The notes under the pieces are model-generated. The model was not told the origin of the DNA. It worked only from the letters and a program-made list of their open reading frames with translations, and ran no database searches. Shown piece by piece: positions 52,235 through 61,278 of a DNA stretch of 64,000 nucleotides; the stretch's first letter is position 1; every line of letters starts with the position of its first letter. The stretch is from DAMBHY01 sp032068765 (GTDB lineage Bacteria > Bacteroidota > Bacteroidia > Bacteroidales > Dysgonomonadaceae). The position numbers were made by a program, and so were the translations under genes. The stretch lies in contig DAMBHY010000002.1 of the NCBI GenBank assembly GCA_032068765.1, positions 182,388 through 246,387 of the forward strand, given 5' to 3'.

Positions 52235-54877
52235 ATGATACATTTAAACTTTCACATCGAATATTTCACTAACTGGGGTCAGCAGCTTTACATTTGCGGT
52301 TCTGCGCCCGAATTGGGGAGTATGGATGAAAACAAAGCTGTGCTACTTAACAATATATCCGATAAAAATTGGGAAATCACCGTTTCAATACAATCATCTG
52401 AACTTTCATACTTATTTCTTGTGAAGGAAGGAAATAGGGTTGTAAGGAAAGAGTGGGGCAGTCCCAAATCCCTGATATTGGAGGATGGTAAAAGTTATGA
52501 AATTTTCGAACAGTGGAAAGATGAACCATATCGAAGTTTCTTATACTCTTCGCTTTTTACTGACAGTTTATTTTATCATCGTGAAGAGAAAATGACAGCC
52601 AAAGGAGATATACTCATAAAGATAAGATGTCCTTATGTGGAACGTCGACAAAGTCTGGTGTTAGGCGGTGAAGGAGATTTGGGTTGTTGGAATATTGATA
52701 AAACATTGCCGATGCATCATGTTGGAAATTATGAATGGCAGATATGTTTGGATTCATCAAAATACTCTTTTCCACTTCAATTTAAATGTGCCATTGTAGA
52801 TGAGAACGGGCTATTAATTCATTGGGAAGATTTTGGAAACAGAATCATCCATCAAAAATCGGATGCCGATCTAACAGTATATCAATTATCAGACTATCAA
52901 TATACAAATTTCAATTTCAAAGGAGCAGGAGTTTCCATTCCTGTCTTTTCTCTTCGTTCTGAAAAGAGTTTTGGAATCGGAGATTTTGATGATTTAAAAA
53001 GAATGGTGGATTGGGCAGAATTGACGGGACAGAAGGTTATCCAGTTGCTCCCTATAAATGATACTACCAATACATTCTCTTGGCACGATTCCTATCCATA
53101 CAGTGCAATTTCGAGTTATGCGCTTCATCCTATGTATTTGGGTTGTTCATCTTTTCCGCTTCATGATAAAAAGTTAAATAAGACTTTTATAGAAGAAGCA
53201 AAGTTGTTGAATGAATTGCCTCAATTATGTTATGAGAAAGTATTTCATCTCAAAATGAGATATTATAAACAGTTGTTCAATGAGAATTTCGAAGAAGTTT
53301 CACAATCGGAGAACTATAAACAATACTATTCTAAGAATGAGTATTGGCTCTTCCCATACATATGTTATTGTGTGTTGAGAGATATTTATAAAACAGCTTC
53401 TTACAATCATTGGGGTAGTCTCTCAATTTATAATGAAGATAATCTAAAAAGTTGGCTTCAAAGTGATAATGAGGCGAAGAAAAATGCCGATTTCTATGCG
53501 TTTTTGCAATATTTGCTTCACATACAGCTTTTGAGTGTAAAAGAATATGCCCATTCCAAAGGAATCGGATTGAAGGGAGATATACCCATTGGAATCAATA
53601 GAGACAGTGTGGACGCTTGGATATTTCCACATTTGTTTAATTTTGACACACAGACCGGTGCACCACCTGATGATTTTTCTATCAAAGGACAGAATTGGGG
53701 ATTTCCTACCTACAACTGGCGTGAGATGGAAGCCGATAATTTTGCCTGGTGGAAGACCCGTTTCAGGAAAATGGCGGATTATTTTGACGCTTATCGTATC
53801 GACCATATTTTGGGATTTTTCAGAATTTGGGAAATTCCAATTACGGCCTCAGATGGATTGTTAGGTCATTTTAGTCCAGCACTTCCATACTATGCAGATG
53901 AAATTCGTCAGGCAGGCATTCCATTTTCGGAGCAAAGAATGGTGGAACCGTTCATTCACGAAGATTTTCTAAAAGAATATTTCGGAGAATATACAGAGGA
54001 AGTAAAAGAATTATTCTTGGAAGTTATAGGTTGGCAAATATTTAAGCTAAGAACTATCTGCGATACGCAATCAAAAATATTGACATTATTCTTTAATGCA
54101 TGTACAGAAAGAGAAATTAAGATACGAGATGGTCTTTTAAATATTTGCACGGAAGTGTTGTTTGTGAGAGACAGAGAAGACAGAAATCGTTTCCATCCAC
54201 GCATTACCGCGCAATTTACACATTCGTATGCTTATTTGGACGATTGTGCGAAAAATGCGTTCAATCGGCTATATGATGATTTCTTCTACCGGCGTCATAA
54301 TTATTTCTGGCGCGATGAAGCTATGCGAAAACTGCCTGAATTGATTTCATCCACACGTATGTTGGTTTGTGGAGAAGATTTAGGAATGGTGCCGGATTGC
54401 GTCCCTTCGGTAATGCACGAACTGAAAATTTTGAGTTTGGAAATACAGCGGATGCCGAAACAACCAAACTGGATGTTTTCTGACATGATGAACGTTCCTT
54501 ATTTTTCTGTTTGTACAACTTCGACACATGACATGGCTCCCATTCGTCTTTGGTGGAAAGAAAACGACAAAATTACTCAGGAATATTACAAATCACAACT
54601 AGGAAGAGATGGAAAAGCACCTGCTGAAGCAGATGGTGAAATTTGTGGAACTATTTTGAAAAATCACTTGCTTAGCAATGCTATGTGGGTTATTATTCCT
54701 TGGCAGGATTGGATGTCTATTGATGAAAAATTGAGGAATCCAAATGCAGAAACCGAAAGAATTAACATTCCTTCGAATCCAAATCATTACTGGCGTTACA
54801 GGATGCACATCCCAATAGAAAAACTTTTGAAAGAAAAAGAGTTTAACCAAAGTGTTAAAAACTTGGCTAAACGTTAG
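52235..54877 (+). CDS. malQ: 4-alpha-glucanotransferase with two N-terminal CBM20 domains
   Basis: 880 aa, much longer than bacterial MalQ (about 690) because of two starch-binding CBM20 domains (about 1-100, NWGQQLYICGSAPELGSM, and 125-235, YVERRQSLVLGGEGDLGCW), as in plant DPE2. The GH77 domain starts near 240: SIPVFSLRSEKSFGIGDFDDLKRMVDWA. Catalytic residues can be placed: nucleophile Asp523 (AYRIDHILGFFRIWEIP), acid Glu714 (VCGEDLGMVP) and Asp766 (TSTHDMAPIRLWW). It transfers maltosyl/glucosyl units between alpha-1,4-glucans in the cytoplasm. No signal peptide. Single gene, well terminated. Confidence 0.95.
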   Translation: MIHLNFHIEYFTNWGQQLYICGSAPELGSMDENKAVLLNNISDKNWEITVSIQSSELSYLFLVKEGNRVVRKEWGSPKSLILEDGKSYEIFEQWKDEPYRSFLYSSLFTDSLFYHREEKMTAKGDILIKIRCPYVERRQSLVLGGEGDLGCWNIDKTLPMHHVGNYEWQICLDSSKYSFPLQFKCAIVDENGLLIHWEDFGNRIIHQKSDADLTVYQLSDYQYTNFNFKGAGVSIPVFSLRSEKSFGIGDFDDLKRMVDWAELTGQKVIQLLPINDTTNTFSWHDSYPYSAISSYALHPMYLGCSSFPLHDKKLNKTFIEEAKLLNELPQLCYEKVFHLKMRYYKQLFNENFEEVSQSENYKQYYSKNEYWLFPYICYCVLRDIYKTASYNHWGSLSIYNEDNLKSWLQSDNEAKKNADFYAFLQYLLHIQLLSVKEYAHSKGIGLKGDIPIGINRDSVDAWIFPHLFNFDTQTGAPPDDFSIKGQNWGFPTYNWREMEADNFAWWKTRFRKMADYFDAYRIDHILGFFRIWEIPITASDGLLGHFSPALPYYADEIRQAGIPFSEQRMVEPFIHEDFLKEYFGEYTEEVKELFLEVIGWQIFKLRTICDTQSKILTLFFNACTEREIKIRDGLLNICTEVLFVRDREDRNRFHPRITAQFTHSYAYLDDCAKNAFNRLYDDFFYRRHNYFWRDEAMRKLPELISSTRMLVCGEDLGMVPDCVPSVMHELKILSLEIQRMPKQPNWMFSDMMNVPYFSVCTTSTHDMAPIRLWWKENDKITQEYYKSQLGRDGKAPAEADGEICGTILKNHLLSNAMWVIIPWQDWMSIDEKLRNPNAETERINIPSNPNHYWRYRMHIPIEKLLKEKEFNQSVKNLAKR

Positions 54878-54887
54878 ATAATATAGG

Positions 54888-54918
54888 AAGATGTATTTTT
54901 TATGAATACATCTTTTTT
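54888..54918 (+). terminator. Terminator of malQ
   Basis: 10-bp stem AAGATGTATT / AATACATCTT followed by a T run. Confidence 0.85.
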
Positions 54919-54949
54919 ATTAATGGTACTTTGAACACTAAAAATTTAT

Positions 54950-54957
54950 TATATTTG
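54950..54957 (+). promoter_or_regulatory. -7 promoter element
   Basis: TATATTTG, 23 bases before the CBM9-like gene. A TTTG lies 16 bases further up (54930-54933), closer than usual. Confidence 0.6.
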
Positions 54958-54980
54958 TTCATCTATCAAAATTATGATGT

Positions 54981-55631
54981 ATGAATCAAGCCAATGTTCC
55001 TCATCTTTTCGATTTATTTTTAGTAGAAGATTATTTATTGCCTTCAATCCTAAAGTCGAAAGGCAAAGAAATCCATATTAAAGAAATTAATTGGGAAGAG
55101 CAATTTCCTGCACATATTCCAACAGACGCTTTTATTGCGCATGACGGTAATAATCTCTACATACTTTATTCAGTTAAAGGCGAGGTTCTTAGGGTAGTTA
55201 ATGAAAAGGATTTTATGTCTGTTTGGGAAGATAGTTGTGTAGAGTTTTTTATACAGCGCGAAGGTGAAAAGTTGTATAGGAATTTTGAATGCAATGCGCA
55301 TGGTGTTTTATTGGCTTCACAACGCGAAACACGTGAAAACTCCAAACGTCTGCCATCCACTCAGATTCAGTCAATCAAAAGAACAAGTTTTATTAAACAC
55401 AAATACGTTGATGATACGGAAGTAAGCGATTGGCAACTACTTTTGATTATACCGAAATTGTCGTTGGGTTTTGCCGAAAATGAAGAATTATCAAGCAAAT
55501 CTATACGCGCAAACTTCTATAAATGTGGCGATGAAACTTCTCAGAGACATTATCAAAGTTGGAACAGAATAGAAACTCCATCTCCAAATTTTCATCAACC
55601 ACAATTTTTTGGAAAACTAACTTTTGAATAA
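54981..55631 (+). CDS. Carbohydrate-binding family 9-like protein
   Basis: 216 aa, no signal peptide. The central sequence is a CBM9-like beta-sandwich: PTDAFIAHDGNNLYILYSVKGE, VWEDSCVEFFIQREGEKLYRNFECNAHGVLLAS and a C-terminal QRHYQSWNRIETPSPNFHQPQFFGKLTFE. Cytoplasmic proteins of this type are widespread in Bacteroidota next to sugar genes; ligand and role are unknown. The NahK-like kinase gene starts 17 bases after its stop, so both are likely co-transcribed. Confidence 0.8.
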   Translation: MNQANVPHLFDLFLVEDYLLPSILKSKGKEIHIKEINWEEQFPAHIPTDAFIAHDGNNLYILYSVKGEVLRVVNEKDFMSVWEDSCVEFFIQREGEKLYRNFECNAHGVLLASQRETRENSKRLPSTQIQSIKRTSFIKHKYVDDTEVSDWQLLLIIPKLSLGFAENEELSSKSIRANFYKCGDETSQRHYQSWNRIETPSPNFHQPQFFGKLTFE

Positions 55632-55648
55632 TATATAATTACAGCAAT

Positions 55649-56752
55649 ATGGATAATAGACAGCAACTTATTCAAATTATAAAACAATTTGTAAATGAAG
55701 GTGATAGTATAGATGTAAAACCATTGGGAGCTGGGCATATCAATGATTCTTTCAAAGTGAAAGCCGGTGAGAAGGAATATGTTTTGCAACGTATCAATCA
55801 TTTAATTTTTCAGAATGTGCCTGAACTGCAAAAAAATATCCTTCGAGTGACAACACACATTCGCAAGAAACTTGGTGAGAAAAGTCAAACAGACATTGAC
55901 AGAAAAGTTTTGACAGTCATTCCTTCAAAAGATGGAAAGCTTTTCTATAAGGATGAAAACGGTAATTACTGGCGCATGATGGATTTTATCCACAACAGCA
56001 AAAGCTACGATGATATTAATCCCGAATTAGCTCGCAGAGCTGGTTTAGCTTTCGGTGATTTCCAAAAAATGCTGACTGATATGGATGGAGGTCCGCTTTT
56101 TGAAACAATTCCAGATTTTCATAACATGGAATTTAGGTTGAAACAGTTCAGGGAAGCGGTTGCGGAAGATAAAGCCGGACGCGTTTCGGAAGTTAAAGAT
56201 TTAATTGACGAGATTGAAGCAAGAGCTGATGAGATGGTGGTACCCGAACAACTTCACCGCGAAGGTAAATTGCCAAAACGTACCAATCACTGCGATACAA
56301 AAGTAAATAACATATTGTTTGATGAAAATGATCAGGTGTTGTGTGTAGTAGATTTGGATACCGTCATGCCTGGATATGTGCTTTCCGATTTTGGAGACTT
56401 CATTCGTACGGGAGCCAATAATGGAGCGGAAGATGCCAAAGATTTAAGCACAGTTTCCATCAATCTTCCTATTTTCAAAGCCTATGCAGAAGGATATTTG
56501 GAAAATGCTGCAGAGTTTCTTAATCCTGTTGAAATAGATAATCTCGCTTTTGGAGCCAAATTGCTCACTTATATGCAGACAGTGCGCTTCCTTACAGATT
56601 ATATTAATGGCGATACGTATTATAAAATTGCTTATCCTGAACATAACTTGGTAAGAACGAAAGCTCAGTTTAAGTATTTGCAATCTTTGGAGGAGAATTT
56701 TGAAGAAATGAAGCGTATCGTAAAAGATGCTGCCTCAAAGTATGGTAAATAA
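55649..56752 (+). CDS. Aminoglycoside-phosphotransferase-fold sugar kinase (NahK-like)
   Basis: 367 aa. Protein-kinase-like APH fold: KPLGAGHINDSFKVKAGEKEYVLQRINH (ATP part), catalytic loop TNHCDTKVNNILF (HxDxKxxN, near residue 217) and metal Asp in CVVDLDTVMPGYVLSDFGD. The start ADP-type GHINDS and total length match N-acetylhexosamine 1-kinases (NahK) and their Bacteroides relatives. The likely reaction is 1-phosphorylation of an N-acetylhexosamine or another hexose. The nucleotidyltransferase at 36.4 kb could use its product, but this is inference. It follows the CBM9-like gene by 17 bases. Confidence 0.83.
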   Translation: MDNRQQLIQIIKQFVNEGDSIDVKPLGAGHINDSFKVKAGEKEYVLQRINHLIFQNVPELQKNILRVTTHIRKKLGEKSQTDIDRKVLTVIPSKDGKLFYKDENGNYWRMMDFIHNSKSYDDINPELARRAGLAFGDFQKMLTDMDGGPLFETIPDFHNMEFRLKQFREAVAEDKAGRVSEVKDLIDEIEARADEMVVPEQLHREGKLPKRTNHCDTKVNNILFDENDQVLCVVDLDTVMPGYVLSDFGDFIRTGANNGAEDAKDLSTVSINLPIFKAYAEGYLENAAEFLNPVEIDNLAFGAKLLTYMQTVRFLTDYINGDTYYKIAYPEHNLVRTKAQFKYLQSLEENFEEMKRIVKDAASKYGK

Positions 56753-56819
56753 AATTTTTCAAGAGAGATACTTTAGAATATATTCAACAAAAAAATTATA
56801 GGATATAAAGATTATTTAC

Positions 56820-56827
56820 TATCTTTG
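56820..56827 (+). promoter_or_regulatory. -7 promoter element of DUF177-rpmF
   Basis: TATCTTTG, 24 bases before the GTG start at 56852. Confidence 0.72.
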
Positions 56828-56851
56828 CATCCGCTTTATTTTTAGGTAAAA

Positions 56852-57448
56852 GTGGCAAAATTCAGCTTATATAAAATTTCGCTTAAGTCCCTAGCTCCGG
56901 GCGTCCATACGTATAATTACGATTTGGATAGAAAGTTTTTTGAAGATATAGACGAAGAACTTGTCCGTAAAGGTAATGTAAAAGCTGTTGTAACAGTTGA
57001 AAAAATTACCGGAGCTTATGAAATCAATATACATCTGGAAGGTCTTGTGCAGGTTCCTTGCGACAGATGTTTAGATGATATGGATCAGGAGATTGAAAGT
57101 GATAATCGTTTAATTGTAAAATTTGGCAAAGAATATAGTGAAGAAAGCGACGAAGTAATAATTATTCCTGAAGAAGAAGGCGAAATTAATCTCGCATGGT
57201 TCTTGTATGAATTCATAGCTTTGAACATACCTATCAAGCATATTCACGAACCAGGTTCTTGCAATCGCACCATGTCCAAAAATCTGAAGAAACATCGCGC
57301 TGTTAGTACAGACGACACAGATGAGGATGATTTGGAAGAAGATTTGGAAGATGACGGAGATTTGGACGAAGATTTAAATAATGATTCTGAAGAGCAGGTT
57401 AGCGATCCTCGATGGGATGCTCTAAAAGGATTAAATATAGAAGAATAA
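56852..57448 (+). CDS. DUF177 (YceD-like) protein
   Basis: 198 aa from GTG; the start is fixed by the promoter 24 bases upstream and by the FSLYKISLKSLAPGVHTYNYDLD opening typical of the Bacteroidota form. Beta-rich core with VQVPCDRCLDDMDQEIES (the CxRC pair of the YceD family, near residue 70) and a very acidic tail from about 150 (DDTDEDDLEEDLEDDGDLDED). YceD homologues are linked to 23S rRNA accumulation and always sit next to rpmF, as here (28-base gap). The acidic tail suggests contact with a basic ribosomal partner (inference). Confidence 0.88.
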   Translation: MAKFSLYKISLKSLAPGVHTYNYDLDRKFFEDIDEELVRKGNVKAVVTVEKITGAYEINIHLEGLVQVPCDRCLDDMDQEIESDNRLIVKFGKEYSEESDEVIIIPEEEGEINLAWFLYEFIALNIPIKHIHEPGSCNRTMSKNLKKHRAVSTDDTDEDDLEEDLEDDGDLDEDLNNDSEEQVSDPRWDALKGLNIEE

Positions 57449-57476
57449 TTACAAACAGTAAAAATTAACATACAAA

Positions 57477-57665
57477 ATGGCACATCCTAAACGAAGACAG
57501 TCGTCTGCAAGACAAGGTAAAAGAAGAACGCACGACAAAGCAAAAATGCCAACTATGGCTATTTGTCCAAATTGCGGTGCTTGGCACATCTACCACACAG
57601 TATGTGGAGAATGTGGATATTATCGCGGGAAATTAGCGATTGAAAAAGAAACTGCAGTACAATAA
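57477..57665 (+). CDS. rpmF: 50S ribosomal protein L32
   Basis: 62 aa. Begins MAHPKRRQSSARQGKRRTHDKA and carries the zinc-ribbon cysteines CPNCG...CGECGYYRGK. Part of the large subunit near the peptidyl-transferase exit region. Cotranscribed with DUF177. A terminator follows 26 bases after the stop, where most relatives would continue into fabH. Confidence 0.97.
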   Translation: MAHPKRRQSSARQGKRRTHDKAKMPTMAICPNCGAWHIYHTVCGECGYYRGKLAIEKETAVQ

Positions 57666-57690
57666 TCAGTTCTTTAAAAGTATATCACAG

Positions 57691-57727
57691 ATCCCTGAAG
57701 GCTGTATGTCTTTCAGGGATTTTTTTA
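57691..57727 (+). terminator. Terminator of DUF177-rpmF
   Basis: 9-bp stem ATCCCTGAA / TTCAGGGAT with a 12-base loop and a following TTTTTTT. Confidence 0.88.
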
Positions 57728-58220
57728 TTTTCAGAACATACGAGGAATGCTTCACTTTTTTGTTTCTTGTATAACGTAATACGTTTTTAGTTAAGCGTAA
57801 ACCATTTTAGGTATAATGCTTCTCCTTTTTCGTAAAGTTTTTATTCTTTTATCATAAGGGTTAAGTCTTTTATGATATTAATTGCCGATTTTTAGGATGT
57901 AAGATCATCCGTCTATTAGTGGTATCACTGTATAAACGTTATCCGGGGATTGTTGGTATGATATTACTAACTATTATTTGAGATCCAATGTCAATCAGAA
58001 ATCTAGTTTTAGTTGTGAAAAGTTATCAAAAATGAAATTGATAGAATAACAATTGGCACACTCATACCGCTCAATCTTTTTATCATTATGTGAAAAGAGA
58101 AAGTAGTATATTAAAATGTAAAAGGCAATCTTTCTTTTTCGATTCTTATCTCTCTATCTTTGAGAAACATGTCTGCTTTTTACTCTCTTTTTTGTATCTT
58201 TGTGATTCAAAAGAGTTTTT
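57728..58220. other. Long non-coding gap between rpmF and era
   Basis: No acceptable reading frame on either strand and no RNA gene was recognised. It lacks ketoacyl synthase III motifs, although many Bacteroidales have fabH here. Two TATCTTTG elements near the right end serve era. The rest is AT-rich without obvious repeats. Confidence 0.6.
58155..58202 (+). promoter_or_regulatory. Two successive -7 elements before era
   Basis: Identical TATCTTTG octamers at 58155-58162 and 58195-58202, 40 bases apart. The second is 18 bases before the era ATG. Confidence 0.65.
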
Positions 58221-59114
58221 ATGTCCGAAAATAAGCACTTATCTGGTTTCGTAAACATTGTGGGGAATCCCAATGTGGGAAAATCTACGTTGATGAACAA
58301 ACTGGTAGGGGAAAAGATTTCCATTATCACATCCAAAGCACAAACCACACGCCATCGTATTCTCGGTATTGTCAACAAGCCTGAATATCAGATTGTGTAT
58401 TCCGATACTCCTGGAGTGTTGCGTCCAAATTACAAACTACAGGAGCAGATGCTTAACTTTTCACTTTCGGCCTTACAGGACGCGGATGTGCTACTGTATG
58501 TGACCGATGTGATTGAAAAGGCGGATAAAAATGACGAGTTCTTGGCAAAAGTGCAACAGGTGGATATGCCATTGCTGCTGCTTATCAACAAAATCGATTT
58601 GACGAATCAGGAAGATTTGACAAATTTGGTGACGCATTGGCATAAAATACTTCCAAAAGCGGAAATATATCCGATATCAGCCACTAATAATTTTAGTGTA
58701 AATATTGTGCAAAAACGCATCTTGGAGTTGCTGCCCGAATCTCCTCCATATTTCGAAAAGGATGCGCTTACAGACAAACCTGCCCGCTTTTTCGTGACGG
58801 AGATTATTCGCGAAAAAGCGCTTACTCTTTATCAAAAAGAGGTGCCTTATTCTATGGAAGTGGTTGTGGAAGAGTTTAAAGATTATTCTGATTTGATACG
58901 CATTCGTGCTATAATATTGGTAGAAAGAGATACTCAGAAAGGCATTGTCATAGGACATAAAGGTGAAATACTGAAAAAATTGGGTATGATGGCGCGCAAG
59001 GACATCGAAAGATTTTTTGAAAAGAAAGTTTTCCTTGAAATTTTTGTGAAGGTAGAAAAAGACTGGCGCAACCGCGACAATATGCTCAAAACTTTCGGAT
59101 ATAAACTCGATTAA
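58221..59114 (+). CDS. era: GTPase Era
   Basis: 297 aa. GTPase domain: G1 GNPNVGKSTLMNK, G2/T-loop KAQTTRHRI, G3 DTPG, G4 NKID near residue 122, then a C-terminal KH domain with VIGHKGEILKKLGMMARKDIERFF (about 245-270). Era binds the 3' end of 16S rRNA and helps 30S maturation. It has its own promoter pair and lies 74 bases before der. Confidence 0.96.
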   Translation: MSENKHLSGFVNIVGNPNVGKSTLMNKLVGEKISIITSKAQTTRHRILGIVNKPEYQIVYSDTPGVLRPNYKLQEQMLNFSLSALQDADVLLYVTDVIEKADKNDEFLAKVQQVDMPLLLLINKIDLTNQEDLTNLVTHWHKILPKAEIYPISATNNFSVNIVQKRILELLPESPPYFEKDALTDKPARFFVTEIIREKALTLYQKEVPYSMEVVVEEFKDYSDLIRIRAIILVERDTQKGIVIGHKGEILKKLGMMARKDIERFFEKKVFLEIFVKVEKDWRNRDNMLKTFGYKLD

Positions 59115-59188
59115 AATAATTAAAGAATTTTTAGAAATCCAAATATCGCTACCAAATGTTGATATAATGGATTTCGTCAATAATATTT

Positions 59189-60502
59189 ATGCAAAATTTA
59201 GTAGCAATAGTAGGTCGTCCCAACGTAGGTAAATCGACTTTATTCAACAGACTTACTCAATCTCGTCAGGCAATCGTGTCGGATACAGCCGGCACAACCC
59301 GCGACCGCCAATATGGGAAAGTGTATTGGAATGGTAAGGAATTTTCGCTTGTGGATACAGGCGGATGGGTATTAAATTCAGATGACGTAATGGAGGACGA
59401 AATCAACAAGCAGGTGCGCATTGCCATCGAAGAAGCGGATGTGATTCTGTTTGTGGTGGACGTGATGAACGGGCTTACCGACCTTGATATGTCGGTTGCA
59501 CAAATGCTTCGTCAGTCCCAAAAACCAGTTGTAGTTATCAGTAACAAAGCAGATACTTACGAAATCGGTTATCAGTCTTCAGAATTTTACGCGCTCGGAT
59601 TGGGCGATCCGTTCAATATTTCGGCAATTAACGGCTCTGGAACAGGCGATTTGTTGGATTATATCCTCACACTTTTCTCTAAAGAGAATGATGAAGAGGT
59701 ATTGAATGATATTCCAAAATTCGCTTTTGTTGGACGTCCGAATGCAGGTAAATCTTCTGTCGTAAACGCTTTAATGGATGAAGAACGGAATATCGTTACG
59801 GATATTGCAGGCACTACCCGCGACTCCATTTATACCAGGTATAATAAATTCGGTATGGATTTCTATCTGATTGATACTGCCGGAATCCGTAAAAAAGGAA
59901 AGGTTAATGAAGACCTCGAATATTTCTCAGTCATACGTTCTATCCGTGTTATAGAAAACGCGGATGTATGTATTCTGATGGTTGATGCAACACGCGGAAT
60001 TGAAAGTCAGGACCTTAATATATTTTCTCTTATTCAGAAAAATAAAAAAGGGCTGGTTGTATTTGTGAATAAATGGGATTTGATTGTTGATAAGGACAAC
60101 AATAGCATTAAGAATGTAGAAAAAGTGATTCGTGAAAGATTCGCACCATTTACTGATTTCCCTATCATTTTCGGTTCTGCACTTACTAAGCAGCGCATTT
60201 TGAAAGTAATGGATGTGGCGAAAGAAGTTTACGAAAATAAAAAACGTAAAATTCCAACCAGTAAACTGAATGAATATCTGCTTCCGATTATTGAACGCAC
60301 GCCTCCACCATCCAACAAAGGTAAATTTGTGAAAGTGAAATATATCACACAGTTGCCAAACACCACTATACCTACATTTATCTTTTTCTGTAATCTTCCG
60401 CAATGGGTAAAAGAACCTTATCGAAGATTTATCGAAAACCGAATGCGTGAACAATGGGCACTGAGTGGCACACCAATTAATATATTCTTTAGAGAAAAAT
60501 AA
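59189..60502 (+). CDS. der: Double-GTPase ribosome assembly factor Der (EngA)
   Basis: 437 aa with two tandem GTPase domains: GRPNVGKSTLFNRL...DTGG...NKAD in the first (1-165) and GRPNAGKSSVVNAL...DTAG...NKWD in the second (about 175-345), followed by a KH-like domain. The two-domain layout is unique to Der, which acts in 50S assembly. A strong terminator overlaps the end region. Confidence 0.97.
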   Translation: MQNLVAIVGRPNVGKSTLFNRLTQSRQAIVSDTAGTTRDRQYGKVYWNGKEFSLVDTGGWVLNSDDVMEDEINKQVRIAIEEADVILFVVDVMNGLTDLDMSVAQMLRQSQKPVVVISNKADTYEIGYQSSEFYALGLGDPFNISAINGSGTGDLLDYILTLFSKENDEEVLNDIPKFAFVGRPNAGKSSVVNALMDEERNIVTDIAGTTRDSIYTRYNKFGMDFYLIDTAGIRKKGKVNEDLEYFSVIRSIRVIENADVCILMVDATRGIESQDLNIFSLIQKNKKGLVVFVNKWDLIVDKDNNSIKNVEKVIRERFAPFTDFPIIFGSALTKQRILKVMDVAKEVYENKKRKIPTSKLNEYLLPIIERTPPPSNKGKFVKVKYITQLPNTTIPTFIFFCNLPQWVKEPYRRFIENRMREQWALSGTPINIFFREK

Positions 60503-60537
60503 AAAACTACGGTGCAATAAGCACCGTAGTTTTTTTA
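60501..60537 (+). terminator. Terminator of der
   Basis: 15-bp stem AAAAAACTACGGTGC / GCACCGTAGTTTTTT with loop AATAA and trailing T. It begins at the last base of the der stop codon. Confidence 0.9.
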
Positions 60538-60570
60538 TAAGGTGTCTCGTCCTAACAAAAAAAGAACGTT

Positions 60571-60974
60571 ATGAAAGAAGAGAAGATTACAGCTTGTCCT
60601 TTAAATTGCAGGTTGTATCAGAAGTAGAAAACGAAGAGTTAAGCATTAAGGGAGCATTACGCAAGTACGGCATTCAATCCCATGGAACAGTTTTGAACTG
60701 GATAAGAAAATATGGTACCTTTGACAGGGAATATCAAATTAATCGTCTGATGAATAAAACACCCGAACAGAAAATCCTGGAGCTTGAACAACGAGTAAAG
60801 CTCCTTGAGAAGCAGAAAGCAAGTCTTGAGAAACAGGTGGATATTGCAGAGCAGAAATCCATATTCTTCGACATGATGATAGACATAGCAGAAAAGGAGT
60901 TGAAGGTTCCAATACGAAAAAAGTCCTTACCCGAACAGTCATCAGATATGCAAGAGAACAGCAAAGGTCAATAA
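60571..60974 (+). pseudogene. IS3-type orfA, frameshifted near its start
   Basis: From about 60574 the frame encodes a typical OrfA: helix-turn-helix DYSLSFKLQVVSEVENEELSIKGALRKYGI...TVLNWIRKYG and a leucine-zipper-like coiled coil ILELEQRVKLLEKQKASLEKQVDIAEQ. The natural ATG (60571-60573) is out of frame here. Copy 2 reads ATG AAA GAA AGA GA, while copy 1 has lost one A (ATG AAA GAA GAG AAG), so the ATG leads to an early stop. Without a new start the protein is not made. Confidence 0.8.
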
Positions 60975-61075
60975 GTTTTAATTGCAGATTGTTCGGGGCA
61001 AGCTGTCAGGTTTATTACCGCAGGCTCAAAACAGAGGAGCGTAATTATGCTACAATCTCATCATTGAAAAGCTAA
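60917..61075 (+). pseudogene. IS3-type orfB (transposase) remnant with A6G -1 frameshift site
   Basis: A AAA AAG at 60917-60923 is the canonical -1 slippery heptamer of IS3 elements. Shifting there opens a frame VLTRTVIRYAREQQRSISFN...CQVYYRR, the start of the OrfB transposase, which stops at TAA 61073-61075 after about 50 codons. The DDE catalytic core is absent; the following 150 bases up to the right end carry no transposase motif. Confidence 0.75.
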
Positions 61076-61278
61076 ATATGCTCTGAATATGAGTTTGAAG
61101 AAACAGTACATAGTAGACTGCATCGAAAAGCATAACAGGTTAAGTCCTCATTTTTCCTGTCATCTGCTTACACCTTAGCAGATGCATAATCAGAATAGTA
61201 TTAAAATCAGAACTTTTAGGACTAGTCAATTAATGAACAGTGTACAGACAGAACATGTTTCTGCTCCATCCGAAATTG

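Larger units (their letters stand above)
60543..61228 (+). mobile_element. Degenerate IS3-family element, copy 1
   Basis: Bounded by TGTCTCGTCCTAA (60543-60555) and an imperfect inverted copy TTAGGACTAGTCA (61216-61228, two mismatches). At 686 bp it is about half the length of a working IS3-type element. It holds an orfA with a frameshift near its start, an A6G recoding site and only the first part of orfB. The left end lacks 13 bases present in copy 2 at 63946. No target duplication is visible. A dead element. Confidence 0.85.

Noticed and set aside
61161..61184. CATCTGCT / AGCAGATG hairpin inside the IS remnant
   Set aside because: An 8-bp stem without T run in decayed IS sequence; probably chance or a former internal IS feature.
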